Shown: piece after piece, positions 47,344-58,646 of the stretch
Layout: the number at the start of each line of letters is the position of its first letter
Numbering within the stretch: position 1 is the first letter of the stretch
DNA from: Scytalidium lignicola
Lineage: Eukaryota; Ascomycota; Leotiomycetes
Direction of reading: 5' to 3'
Assembly (NCBI GenBank): GCA_002812745.2
Contig: NCSJ02000060.1
Span: forward strand, 1 to 64,000
DNA: 64,000 nucleotides
Made by a program: the position numbers and the translations under genes
Notes under the pieces: model-generated
What the model saw: only the letters and a program-made list of their open reading frames with translations
Database searches by the model: none
What the model was told of the DNA's origin: nothing

Positions 47344-48992
47344 GCTAATAAAATCAACTATTATTAATGCAAACCATAATATTACGTCTGTACTTGCTAT
47401 GAAGACATCTCCAAGATCTATTCAATACAGTGCACAAACCAAACCAGATGGTTTATACTCGGTAACCTAGACGAAACCCACCTCCAAGCCTTACCACTTG
47501 TTCTCAGCCACATTTATTATCCAACTGTATGTATCTAGTTATAAGTTGATGACACTAGGTAGTGCCTAGATAACGCCAGGTATTGTGAGAATATTCCCAA
47601 GAGAGCTTTCCCCCTAAATAGTACGGCCTCCTGACATATTGTCAAGGGTTCAAAGCCTTTGCGAATTGCATAGGTGGGGAATGTCACTATTGTCTCATTT
47701 CCTTAATCTACTTCGCACCCCCTACACCTGAATAAACAATGGGGTTTTGTGGTAATACTGTGTATACGTAGCCGTTCCTACACACAATTAGTAAACGCCG
47801 CATCTTGAACGCAATTCTCCGCCAGAAACCAGCCAAAGCTAGCCTGGCTATTTAGTAGGTTAAGGTCTCGTTCGTTATCGCAATTAAGCAGACAAATCAC
47901 TCCACTTAGGAAAACGTTAGCATTTGAATTAAAGAATATATATAGTTACAGTAGAATTCGAAACCACCTTCCCATCATTCATTAAATCCTTACTCTATTT
48001 AGCTGCTAATCTGCGCTATGTAGAGGTGTCTATATACAATTCAAGGCCCGCACATACTCTAATCCTTCTCCACCAACAATGATAACTGAAGTAACAAATG
48101 AAATTAAAATCAGCAAATAGAAAAACACTTGTTTTCTCCCCGACTAGAGACCCACTGCCCCTCCTTGTGTGTTATCCTTACAGGCCCTGGCTTCTTACCC
48201 CTCCCTCACTTGTAGAACTGGGTTCCCCACCCTGGCTGTCTTGTTGCTTTCTGTTGAGTAGTATGTCCTACCCGTCTACTAGCTATAGGTTGTATTGGAA
48301 GTTGTGAACATGAGGTGCTAGCTAGCATCTACTGAAGTTGATTGAGGAGCCCTGTGCTCCTTATGAATGTAACTGCTTTCCTTGCCAGCTTAAAGTCGCT
48401 GAGCAGGGCTGGCACATTCCAGATAGTTGGCTGGCCAAGGTATTTCCTCCTTTGTGCTCCAAAAATGAAGCAGTCACCAATTATATGAGAGACCGTTTCA
48501 TTCGATCTCCGGCACTGACACTTAGCTGTGTCTACTACCTTCCCATCAAAACTCTTTGTAGTTTAATTTTTGATCTATTTTTAGGTTGTGTTGGTACTAT
48601 TACGGTTAGCCAACTTCAGCCACTATATAAGCGAAATTTTCCCCCGCAGGGAGCTTGTCACATGCAGGCAGTGCTGCGGCCTGAGAGATATGGCCTGGTG
48701 TGGCTGATATGGCTGACACAGGTTTAATATTGACCGAAATCGGTGGTTTACAGTATGCTAGTAGTGATAAAAAGTGCCCTAACAAATTGAACTCTAGAGT
48801 TTTAATTTTCCAACTCTAATACCTGCAACGTACAAGCTCGCTATCGTCTTGTCATATTACACAGAGAGTAATCTAGAAGATAGAAACCGAGTGGCAATTA
48901 TCAACCACTATAAAGCCACACACTCCCCTTGAACCCTCTATGAAATAGAGATAAAAAGAAAAAGATATTATATTAAGACTACAAGGGTAACT
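47344..48992. other. Repeat-rich intergenic region left of the NLR gene
   Basis: No convincing gene. Parts at 47947-47977 and 48541-48730 match, inverted, the sequence at 52820-53007. A frame open at 48338-48727 has Cys-rich sequence, but it overlaps the repeat and shows no domain I recognise. Confidence 0.5.
47947..48730 (+). repeat. Left copy of inverted repeat, split
   Basis: The 31 nt at 47947-47977 are identical to the reverse complement of 52977-53007. The match resumes at 48537-48730, diverged. The two parts are 559 bp apart and both junctions carry ACCTTCCCATCA (47966-47977, 48537-48548), as expected for an insertion with a target-site duplication. Confidence 0.55.
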
Positions 48993-51900
48993 CTATATTA
49001 GCTTTGGCCCTTCTCTAAACTGAAGAAATGAAAGTCTCCCTGATGAGTGTCCTAAAACGGCAGTTTTATCCCAAACTGCTTTACACGTAGATCGATATTC
49101 GGGAGGCAGCCAGAGAATATTCAGGTCACCCTCCACTATCCAATAATTAGATACATGTAAAGTAGGTAGCATATTGCCGTCTGGTGAGAAAGCCACTGAT
49201 TCGACAGAGTCTAAGTGGCCTTTGAGCGTCTGTAACATCGTCCTTGTCACAGTATCCCAGAGTCGTACTGTTCTATCCCATGACCCAGACACGACCAGCT
49301 TGCCGTCCGGCGAGAAGGCTACTGATTCGACAGAGTCTGAGTGGCCCTTGAGCGTCTGTAGCATTATCCCTGTCGTAGTATCCCAGAGTTGTACTGTTTT
49401 ATCCCATGACCCAGACACGACCAGCTTGCTGTCTGGCGAGAAGGCCACTGATCTAACAGAGTCTGAGTGGCCCTTAAGCGTTTGTAACATTATTCCTGTC
49501 GCAATATCCCAGAGTCGTACTGTTCTATCCCATGACCCAGACACGACCAGCTTGCCGTCCGGCGAGAAGGCTACTGATCTGACAGAGTCCGAATGGCCCT
49601 TGAGCGTCTGTAACATCATCCCTGTTGCAGTATCCCAGAGTCGCACTGTTCTATCCCTAGACCCAGACACGACCAGCTTGCCGTCCGGCGAGAAGGCCAC
49701 TGATCTGACAGAGCTCGAGTGGCCCTCGAGCGTCTGTAGCGCTGCACTCCAGTGGGCTTGCACTCTAGGCTTTCTTTGTATCCAAGGAGGCATGCAATTT
49801 TCAAATGTTTCTCGAACAATGCTCTTCTCTGGAGAAAAGACAAGTGCTGAACAATATGACTGAAGAGGTGTTTGTTCAATCACTAATCGGTTATAGAGGA
49901 CAAACCGCTTTGCATCATGTATAAACGCACATAAATCGGGACTTTCAACGGCCTTATTCACTTAGTACATTTTTCTTGCAATATAATAAATAACATAGTG
50001 AAACTTACTCTAAGATTCTCAAGCTTCATAATCATAATGATGCAATGCGGCAAGCTTCTTATTAGGCTAAGTGCCTCAAGCCAGTATAGATAGTTCTTCC
50101 TTAAGAAGTTGTGTACCAAGCCACCGTCTTTAAGGTCATTGATTGAATTGCCTTTCATATCACAATCGATCAAGTGGTCAACCCAATAAAGGCAGGAGTA
50201 CTGTGCTGCGGCTAGTGGATCTGGATCAGGTTGTTTGATTTGGTCGATGGAAAATCCCGGAAGCTTTAGGTTATAGATGTCTCGTCGCAAAGTCCTGGAC
50301 ATGACTTTGAGTGATCTCAAGAAGATATCATAGTGGATCACCTCTTTCCCAGAAGGAAATATTTGATCAAATGCCTCTTTAAACAAGAAGTCTTTTGCAG
50401 ACTGATGTACAAAGTAGATAGTACTTGTACTTTCGCGAATAGTAAGGAACGATCCGCAAAGAAGAACGATCTCCTTTAATTCATCAATAGAAATATCGGG
50501 CATCTGGATCAGTGATGTTAATTCCATCAGCGTAATCGGTTTATATACGAGTGCGGTAGTAACAAGTACTCGCTTGCAGTAGTCCGCGTCATCCGAATTC
50601 CATGTCTTCTTCAGCATATTCTTATAAAGAGGATCAAGGCCGAGAGGATATGTAGTTAATTTTTTCTGAATGTTTCGTTCTTTAACATTCTCAAGATCTT
50701 GACAGACCAATGCCACCCATAGAAAAGTATCGTTCGCATGTAAGGATAGATGATTAAACACTATTCGTTGTGTCTCCGGCCTGTATTTGTTCTGCTGGGC
50801 TAAATGGCCGATCTTGTACCGGATATACATACTGACAGCCGCAGAGATGGATTTTGAATTTAGTTCGAGTTGAAGCGTCACCTTCTGTGCCGCCATTTCC
50901 AGCCTTTCCCCGATTTCGGGCCAGTTACGACTAGAGATAATCCACTTGATGTGAGGAGATTCGGATAACTTCTAGACGATGAAGTCTAATAGCTTTGGCA
51001 AGTCTGTTACGCATTCATCGAGTGCATCGATAACCAAGTAGGTTGTGTTTAAACTCGGGTCCTGGAGAATATTTGTGAAGATCTCGGACAAAGCAACCCA
51101 CGCATTCAAATCCTCAAACAGCGCTTTGCCAGCGTGATTGTACTTCTTTTGGATATGCGATATGAGCGATGGCTGCTGATTAGCAAGCATATATATTAGG
51201 CCTCACAGCACAGCAATAGCATTGTTGATTCGTGAGTCAGTAGCCTGGCAGAAGAAGTAAGATAGAAGAGCTGTCTCGGCTATTGGCTTGTCCAGCTCAT
51301 CGATAATACCATAGAGCAGCATTGTCTTGCCTTTACCAGGATTGCCCTTGATCCATAAAAGTTGGTTTTGCTGGATGCTGCGCCATTGTTTGAACTCGGA
51401 GTTTCCAAGGATCCAGCAGTATGAATCTTTTAGTAAGCCACCTTTGGTGTCCTCAATACGTTTTTTATCATGACGGGGATCGGTAAGGCGTAAATCTTTG
51501 ATGCACTTTTCTCGCTTATTGATAATCTCTCGGAGCTGTTCAAAAGCAGTCGGTGTATCTATATCTTTGAAAAGGGGTACTTTTACGTCAAGAATCCCTA
51601 GCAATGAATACACTCTATCCACCTCGAGAGTTGTCTGACGGCGTTCCATCCACAAAAATCGCTCATCCACAGTAAACTGAGATAAAGGGACCCCTTGGAG
51701 CGCTAAGATAGGAATACCTGTTATTTTATGAATTTGTTGCTTGAGCAAGCTTTTATCACCCAGTCGCTCGCATTTGCAGGAGAAAAATTCAACGTAGCGA
51801 GGGGCAAGAAGCTCTTGGAGCGTCCATCCCCTAGTGAACCATCTACTTTTCCAAAATTCCGAATCCCACGACTGTGGATGGAACTCAGCATTGGTACCTA

Positions 51901-52255
51901 AGGGAAGGCTAGAAACATCCGATAAATAGACGTAGCATCGAGTTGCGTTGCGATACCAGCTGAACATGGAGTTGAGAGCATACTGGAGCTCAGCGTAGTT
52001 TGTCTTGTTAATGCAACAGGTGTCTACCCAGAAGTATTGAAGGCGATCCCGTCTCGCTTGTTCTCCACAGAATTGGATCTTCTTGTAACCAAGCTTTTCT
52101 TTACCCGTGCCATTTATCAAGTCGTCATAAGTAGGTTCCTCCCCATCTTGAACTGCGAGCCATGTGTGCGAAAGTATTGCATAAGGAGGGATGTTATCAT
52201 CGGGAAACTCTCTCAAGCCAAATTCACCGGTCTCGCCTTGTAGGAGAAGACGCAT
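48993..52255 (-). pseudogene. HET-NACHT-WD40 (HNWD/NLR-type) incompatibility gene with two nonsense codons
   Basis: Fungal NLR, related to Podospora HET-D/HET-E, which trigger cell death on non-self recognition. Exons (minus) 52255-50009 and 49952-48993, 1068 codons with stops. HET domain at about residues 1-230 (IPPYAILSHTW, FWVDTCCINK, RGWTLQELLAP). The NACHT P-loop is LLWIKGNPGKGKT; Walker B is YLVIDALDEC. The C-terminal block has four near-identical 42-aa WD repeats and a broken fifth. TGA at 51203-51205 and TAG at 50972-50974 interrupt one otherwise open frame. Both fit C-to-T changes (CGA, CAG), the signature of RIP. Translation would give a 350-aa HET + P-loop fragment. Confidence 0.85.
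49167..49750 (-). repeat. 126-bp WD40-coding tandem repeats
   Basis: Exact 126-bp period: the same ACGACCAGCT word falls at 49291, 49417, 49543 and 49669. Units differ at only a few sites (for example S-R-D against S-W-D, RTV against KTV). Such sequence-identical WD blocks in fungal NLRs are known to shuffle and diverge at ligand-facing positions. Confidence 0.9.
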
Positions 52256-53199
52256 TGTTGCGCGTCGAGATCGACGGAAGCGAGCGGGGAAAGGCCGGTT
52301 CAGTCAGGCTAGAAGGTAGCAGGGCGGAGGACAGTGAGGAGGTAGTTCGCCCATTAGCTGAGAATACATACTCCATCTACTGAAGTTAGTCAGCGCATAG
52401 GCAAAGCAAGGACAAAGTCTCAACGGTACCGCGATATTGACAGCCGCGTCTGAAGGCGATTGAGGCGGGGTAGGCTTTTGCTTGGGCACAGCGGCATCGT
52501 GCTTGGCGACCACTGGACATCATGAGGATGTCAGGAACTGTGCTTACATAATGTTCTGAATCGGGACTAAGTTAACTTAGCCCATCCAGTGAGGAGATGC
52601 TGTACAGATGTAGCCTCACCTCCTCTTGTTAAGGGGTTTACTGTAGTTAGATGTGTGCAAAAGTGAATGAAGCTACAGTTGGTGCTATACTAATTACGCT
52701 TTAAAGTGCTGCTCCTTCCTTTCTGACCTCTTTCAAGTTCTAACTTGCTCTTAAAAGAAATGTATCTAATCACGTGCTTAACTTCTATGCCGACGTTGGC
52801 TGTTTGCTGACAATTGACAGCCACACTCAGTCACTCTGTGCCAGGCAATAACATATGTGACCAGGCGCTCGCGGGGAAAAATTCGCTTAAGTTGTGCTTA
52901 TCTGGTTGAATTAGGCTAACCCTAATAGAACTAGCCCAACCTATAAATAGAGCCAGAATTAAATCGCAAAGAGTTTTGATGGGAAGGTGGTTTCGAATTC
53001 TACTGTAGTACACATCAAAAGGGGTAAAAAAAAATTAAGGAACATACCAACTAAGAACGGCCATGCACCACCACCCACAAAATCAAGAAAGAGCTCTCAA
53101 TCTGTCAATCCTTATTGTGTCTGGACCTGGTGAGTTTCCCCGTGTTGAGTCAAATTAAGCCGCAGGCTCCACTCCATTGTGGTGCCCTTCTGTCAATTT

Positions 53200-53233
<34 letters not shown>

Positions 53234-53515
53234 AGAATCCAAAGACTTTGATCTCGTAAGGTGCCGAGCGAGTCAAAAAGTAACATCGCCCGATCCACAG
53301 AATATGTTCCTGCTGCGCCGAATAGAATAATATCAACCTAGATAGGCAGACAGAATGTAAAAGAGAAGGATACTAAGACGAAAGATGTTATATAAAGGTG
53401 AATCGCAATATTTCATACGTGGTGGTGTAACTTCCTTCATATATATATCAGATACCCATTGCAGCTTCTGAATAAAGTCTCAATATCCGGAAAATCAACA
53501 TAAAGTTTATTCACT
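52256..53515. other. Intergenic region with inverted repeat
   Basis: No convincing gene; the frames at 52304-52513 and 52831-53013 have no domain, and the latter is repeat-derived. The right copy of the inverted repeat lies at 52820-53007. Confidence 0.5.
52820..53007 (-). repeat. Right copy of inverted repeat
   Basis: The reverse complement matches 47947-47977 exactly over 31 nt and then 48541-48730 with many transitions. Together the copies bracket the broken NLR gene. Confidence 0.55.
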
Positions 53516-54064
53516 ATGGATCGCCTATATACTGAGTACTGTACTATCAAACTCCTTCTGTCTCATATCCAACCTGGGTCATTAGAGGATGTAGTCCAAG
53601 CGTTTTATGACAATTTGCTGCGAATTTTCTTCCCTGCCTCTGATGACTGGATAATATATTTAAGAAAAAGAGATGGAGGAACAGAGCCTGACAACCAAGT
53701 GATGAAGGTCATTCAATCCACGACTGGTGACACCAACATCGACGTCGTAAAAGTTGAACTCAAGCGGCAGGATAACTACCTTGATAGCCATCCTTGGGAC
53801 ACGAAGCCTTTCGACCGAGTTGTGAATAATCTACTCGATAATCATATGAGTCAATCAAGAAATAGACCGGGCACCACCCTCTTCGGTGTTGTTGGTATTG
53901 GGAAACATACAATGTTTTATAGTAGGGTACTTCCTAGAGGAAAGATTACCCCTCTGCATGAAAAACCACTTCATCTCGAGGATAATGCTGAACTCGTTCA
54001 GATGTGGTATATGCATTTTAGGGAGAACTACACAAGATATCCAAACACTGAACCTGTAAACTAG
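53516..54064 (+). CDS. Hypothetical protein, possible PD-(D/E)XK-like fold
   Basis: 182 aa, intronless, unrecognised. Starts MDRLYTEYCTIKLLL. A central region, DVVKVELKRQ, has the beta-strand E-x-K look of PD-(D/E)XK nuclease-like proteins, followed by a hydrophobic strand (TTLFGVVGIG). I cannot place the partner Asp with certainty, so activity is speculative. No signal peptide or membrane segment. It sits between the NLR island and the F-box-like gene. It could be an island gene; the length, composition and single ATG look like a real gene. Confidence 0.5.
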   Translation: MDRLYTEYCTIKLLLSHIQPGSLEDVVQAFYDNLLRIFFPASDDWIIYLRKRDGGTEPDNQVMKVIQSTTGDTNIDVVKVELKRQDNYLDSHPWDTKPFDRVVNNLLDNHMSQSRNRPGTTLFGVVGIGKHTMFYSRVLPRGKITPLHEKPLHLEDNAELVQMWYMHFRENYTRYPNTEPVN

Positions 54065-54516
54065 TTCTAACTACTAGGCAAGATTTGTAAACAAGACTTT
54101 TCAAATATAAGCGCGGATGGATTCATGATATCGGAAGNTTTTTTGGGAATTTAACGCCATCTTTGATCGAATAGAGATACAGAAAAGAGAAGTTGAATGA
54201 GTTCGCTTTGGGTATATTGTTCTGCTTAACAGCTATCCTCTAATTATTAAACTCCAATACGCCTTAGAGAAAATGACATATGAACCACTAGAACCTAAAA
54301 CAGGAAATCCTACGCCTAGTATGCACAGATCTATAATTTTATCCCCTAGACTCCCTTTATATTTGCCTTCCCACAGACATTCAAGTCCAGACGTGTTCCA
54401 CGTCTCAGATATCTTCCTAACAAACGCCGTGAATGAATATCAGGCAGCAATCCTAGACTCTAGAAGTGCAATAACCGCAGAGCCCTATGCAATTACCTTC
54501 TTCACATGACACCCTT
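54065..54516. other. Convergent spacer
   Basis: N at 54138 before a T run. The short frame at 54273-54509 has no recognisable feature. Confidence 0.5.
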
Positions 54517-55695
54517 CTAAAGAATAGCCGAACATTCCGTTAAAACTCCATTCCTAACCATTTTATCTTTCACAGCCGAATCAATAGCCATGCGTTTTGC
54601 AAGCCATGAATCAAAGTGATTCTCTCCCAAAGAATTGAACTGCCACCACGTGACCTTGGTCTTGACAAGTGCTGTTGAGTTGAAAAGATTCTCTGTCCAG
54701 TCCCATTCCTTCCATTGCCGAATCATTAATATTGCAGATGCTACTTCATCCTCGCTTTCCCCATATCCAAAAGTGGTAGCAATTCCTGAGATTGTTAAGG
54801 GAGTCCCCAGCGGAAACGGAGGTCTTGAGCCGCTCGAAGACCATAAAGTGAGATCGATTGTGCGTAGATTCGGGAGATCTGATATGAGGTAGTTGCAAAA
54901 TGTTACCCAAAGAGGATCTGTTTCTGCTGCAACCAGACTCTCGGTCTGGTCTAAACAAGGGATCTCGCGAGCTATCTTGATATTCTTCACATACTGCCTT
55001 GCGAGAGAAGATCGGTCACGAAAAAAGGCTTGTGAAGCTTCCAGATGTGGCCCAAAATCGAACACAGTCTGCTTCGCGCCATAAAGGATTGGCTCCGCTT
55101 CCTGCCTAATTTGCTTACACGTTTGAAGAATTGAGGGATAGATACTCGGCTCTGGGAAATCCGGGCGAAAATTCGTAGTCAGGACTTTGTAGGTTGTCAG
55201 TCGCTCTTTAGGGCCACATCGACCGAAGGGATAGAAAGATGTTGCTGAATGTTCGGGGATCATGCCGGTATTATAAAAGAAACCGTTATGGGGGATCTGG
55301 GTCACAATTTTGTGTGTTCGAGCGGGAAGAAGATAGCCGTATATTCTCAGACGCAGTTCTAGAGGAAGATCTAATAATCTAGTCCGCTTTGATATCATGC
55401 AAGAAGCTTCAGAGGACTCATCGTCACTTGCTGACTCAGCCATCATATCCCCTTTCGCGTTCACGTGATCTGCTGAGGTATCGAGTGGTGTGAGACTGCC
55501 AGCAGCACAACTTGGGGTGGAGGGAGTTGTGGAAGTGAAAGAATCAGAAGGGGAGAGGGGCAAAGGATATAAGATATCCACCTCTATTCTCGGGCAATTG
55601 CTTTTACATCGTCCAACGGTCTTCCATTCAAGAAAAATGTTAAGCGACAACACCCTTGTGGATACCGTCGCATGGGAACCCAACAAACCTTCCAT
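54517..55695 (-). CDS. F-box-like/DUF7730-type protein
   Basis: Fungal protein of the large group with an F-box-like N-terminal helix pair, LLDLPLELRLRIYGYLL, followed by SILQTCKQIRQEAEPILYG, which recurs in DUF7730-type proteins. ATG 55695 gives 392 aa; a second start at 55446 (MMAESASDDESSE) removes a Ser/Thr-rich lead and may be the true one. The remainder holds no enzyme motif. Members are often numerous in a genome and of unknown role, possibly SCF adaptors. Confidence 0.7.
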   Translation of the reverse strand: MEGLLGSHATVSTRVLSLNIFLEWKTVGRCKSNCPRIEVDILYPLPLSPSDSFTSTTPSTPSCAAGSLTPLDTSADHVNAKGDMMAESASDDESSEASCMISKRTRLLDLPLELRLRIYGYLLPARTHKIVTQIPHNGFFYNTGMIPEHSATSFYPFGRCGPKERLTTYKVLTTNFRPDFPEPSIYPSILQTCKQIRQEAEPILYGAKQTVFDFGPHLEASQAFFRDRSSLARQYVKNIKIAREIPCLDQTESLVAAETDPLWVTFCNYLISDLPNLRTIDLTLWSSSGSRPPFPLGTPLTISGIATTFGYGESEDEVASAILMIRQWKEWDWTENLFNSTALVKTKVTWWQFNSLGENHFDSWLAKRMAIDSAVKDKMVRNGVLTECSAIL

Positions 55696-56771
55696 TGCGA
55701 GAGCGCGCACTAACGGTCTTTGCAAGGATTAGGAGACAAACAATGAAACAACGCCCTAAGAACTTGGTGCGTACACAGTAATCTGACATGAGATTTGGAA
55801 TAATTGCCCCTAGTAGTGCCAATGATGATTAGTGATATTTATCTCCGTATGCACCCGACTGACGACTGATTGCGAATAATCTGGAAATTGAAGTAATAAG
55901 AAGAAATTGAACAAACAATGAGATTTATAAGAATCTCAAGCTGAGCTTAACTATCCCATTCAGCTCGCTTTAAGAATTGAAAATGTCTCTGACCGTAATT
56001 GTAGCTGATGAGACGAGTGGCGCGGTCCATATCAGCCTTCTATCCCGTGATGAAAGTTTTACGTAGGTGTCCTTCAGTTGTCTTCAGCTACACCGCAAGA
56101 GAATGATGGATATTCGGAAATGGAAAATGACTAGATGGCCTTTGTACAACCCAGAGCAACGTTGAGCACACCAAGACAACTCTTGTATTCATGTGCCATT
56201 GCTGCTGCCATAGGACGCCACAGCTGCTCTGGCACCAGCTGAATCCGGTCCGTAGGTTGTATCAGTCTTTATGCAGAACGCAAGCTCCCATCCCACACAG
56301 AGTGCAACACAACAGGACAAGTGTCTTCCCAATAATGGCTGCCAATGGAGCATCCAGGAAAGTGTCTTCTATGCAAAGTGAAGTGGACTCAAGTTTGTCG
56401 GAAGTGGTCAGGCGGTCAGCGGTGAGAGAACGTCTTGAGCCGGTAACTTCAAGTGGGCCGAGGTGGCCCAAGCAAGGCGATAGCAGTGACGGATTGATTG
56501 ATGCATGAATAGGGGCTCTCGTGGTTGATAAAGACAACAAAGCAAAGTAGAGACGGTGTGCTAACTACGGTACTGTAATAGTACTGTACAGTATTCAACG
56601 TGATGTCCCGGTACTGTAACACAGATTCAGCCCTATGGATAAGTGGTCAAAATTCACCGCGCTAGCAGGGGAGTCTTAAAACGCTACCATCAACGCTAGA
56701 GTTCTACTGTAAGAGCGCCAAGAGAAACTCAGAAATATCTCACTGTACTGTAGTTCATGAATATATCTAAT
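55696..56771. other. Intergenic region
   Basis: Frames at 56191-56508 lack features. Several TACTGTAC-like words cluster at 56,570-56,620. One unit of the direct repeat that flanks the GST gene is at 56616-56636. Confidence 0.5.
56616..56636. repeat. Left unit of a direct repeat flanking the GST gene
   Basis: 21 nt that match 57941-57961 at 20 positions. Both lie in the same orientation. Confidence 0.6.
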
Positions 56772-57768
56772 CTAGTTATTTCCTCGTTCAGCCTCTACAC
56801 CAGATCTCTTAGTCGACACCCGCAGATCAGGATTCTCGTCACTATCATAAACGTCCGAGATACCTCTCTGGACCGCCGGGCGTGCAGCAATGCGAGCAAT
56901 CCACTCCAGCAAAAATGGAAACCGCGCCATCTCCTCGTCCGTGAATTGCGCATTCCTCCATGATCGAACCCATGGCCACGTTCCAATATCGGCAATGCTG
57001 TATTTGCCTTTTCCTGCACCCGCAAGATATTCTCGTGGTATTCCAGTATAACGCCCTGAAAGGCGGAGTTCAAGCACATTGTAGATACGCAGAGTTTCTG
57101 TTCTGAACCGTGAGATAGCATCTAGTAAGGTGGTTTCTTGTTTCAGTTTCTCCATTTCCTTTCCAAGCTTCTCCACATGAGACAAAAGTTGGAATTGCAC
57201 AACTTACAGGGGATTTTTGCCGGTGCCGACTTGCTGAAGTGATTGTTCTGTCCTTGATTTGGCTGGCCAGATGCCTGCCAGNAAAAAAAGCCATTGTACC
57301 GCCTCACTCTGCTCACGCCTATTGTCAAATCCAAATACATTGCCTTTGTCAACCGCATCTAAGAGGTATAGAAGCTCTGCCGATGATTCCATGACGGCAA
57401 AAGGTGGCGTTTGTGTGTTGTCTATCAGGACAGGAATCCGTCCTGAGGACCAGCGATTCATTCAGCACCCAGCGACCAGTGCTGGGGGGTTCAACCTTAC
57501 CATTGGGATTGATACGTAGGAACCAATCTTCCTTCTGCTCGTCCGTTTCGAGGTCGATTAGGCTGGTCGTCCACTCAGTGCCATAGACATCCTTAAGTTC
57601 TTCTAGCAAAATTTGCACCTTTTTCCCATTAGGTGTCGATTCGGTGATAAGATGGAGTCCCTATTTCTGATTTGGCCACACGCAATATGAGAAACCATTT
57701 GCAACTGCGCCACTTACTGTGGCATTTTTAATCGGTGCTGGGGTTTCATCAGTGTAGATCTCCGTCAT
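56772..57768 (-). CDS. Glutathione S-transferase, URE2-like
   Basis: Cytosolic GST of the fungal URE2/GTT-type group, 264 aa. Exons (minus): 57768-57718, 57660-57501, 57442-57208, 57121-56772. Thioredoxin fold: GLHLITESTPNGKKVQILL, RINPNGRIPVL, then ESSAELLYLL, where the Ser contacts glutathione. The C-terminal helical domain includes EAVQWLFFWQASGQ and NVLELRLSGR, ending in DIGTWPWVRSW and ARPAVQRG, typical of the family. The exon-3 frame closes only if the N at 57282, next to a 7-A run, is ignored. Flanked by a 21-nt direct repeat. A detoxification role is likely. Confidence 0.88.
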
Positions 57769-58646
57769 ACTTTAAGGTTGAAGCCGAATTTTCCTTTTTC
57801 ATCGATACTTAAACTGACAGAGAGAGTTAAAGAATAATTGAGGGAGGAAGTAGGATTTAAGGCATTTTCTTCACCCGGAGTTCACAGGAGTAGAGGGGTA
57901 TTAGGCAACAGCAAGCGTGCAAAGTGGTATTTTACGTGATGTAACACAGCTTCAGCCCTATCACGCATTGTAAGGCACGATTAGAAGAATATCAGAGCTA
58001 GACTCAACGTCTTTCTTAAACGTGCCTATGATCAGCTTAGGAGATAAAGATAGAGTACATGAGTCCTCATGCGATGCCAGAAAGAAGCTTTCGAGAGGGG
58101 AACCGGGTGGACAATTGCGAGTTCCCCAGCCACTGATTCGGCTAATCTGTCGGAAGGCTGCAGCGCGCTTAGATCGTGTACAGGGGGACTGCAATACGTT
58201 ACTGGTACTGTAACTATGGTCTCTGTGTCCACATCCCTACGTACACCCTCGCAAAATATCCTTTTGTTTTTGGTTGTGCGACACGTATATTATTAAAAAC
58301 TTAAATTTTCCTGCAGTTATACCAGTTAAGTATTCTCTATAATTTAAATAAAATTTGCACTTCTGTGCGCTGAAAGTAATGGGGAAATTTCGTGAGTTAT
58401 GTTGTCGCGATGTCTCCCAGCCTCCTGAGTTTTGAGAAACATCAGCCAACCTTCGTCGAAAATTTCCCAACCTCTCACAAAAGGAATGCCCCCGGATGGC
58501 TGCTTATATTTTGGCGCCTCGTATTCTCTCTTTCTCTCTTCTTCTTGCTTCTTCAGTGGTGTTGTTTTCTCAGTTGTGCATTCTTCGCAATCATTTCAGG
58601 CAACGATCAATCTGAAGCCAACTCATTGTGCATCATAACAAACAAC
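57769..58646. other. Intergenic region
   Basis: A frame extending upstream from the secreted protein (58392-58646) contains a hydrophobic run, but the start at 58647 gives a better signal peptide. Right direct-repeat unit at 57941-57961. Confidence 0.45.
57941..57961. repeat. Right unit of a direct repeat flanking the GST gene
   Basis: Twin of 56616-56636, one mismatch, same orientation. Confidence 0.6.

Noticed and set aside
48338..48727. 129-codon plus-strand frame with clustered cysteines
   Set aside because: Half of it lies in the repeat that recurs at 52820-53007; no domain recognised.
49174..49863. Long open frame (229 codons) on the plus strand opposite the WD repeats
   Set aside because: It is opened by the 126-bp repeats, which lack stops in this frame; no domain, and the minus-strand WD40 coding is clear.
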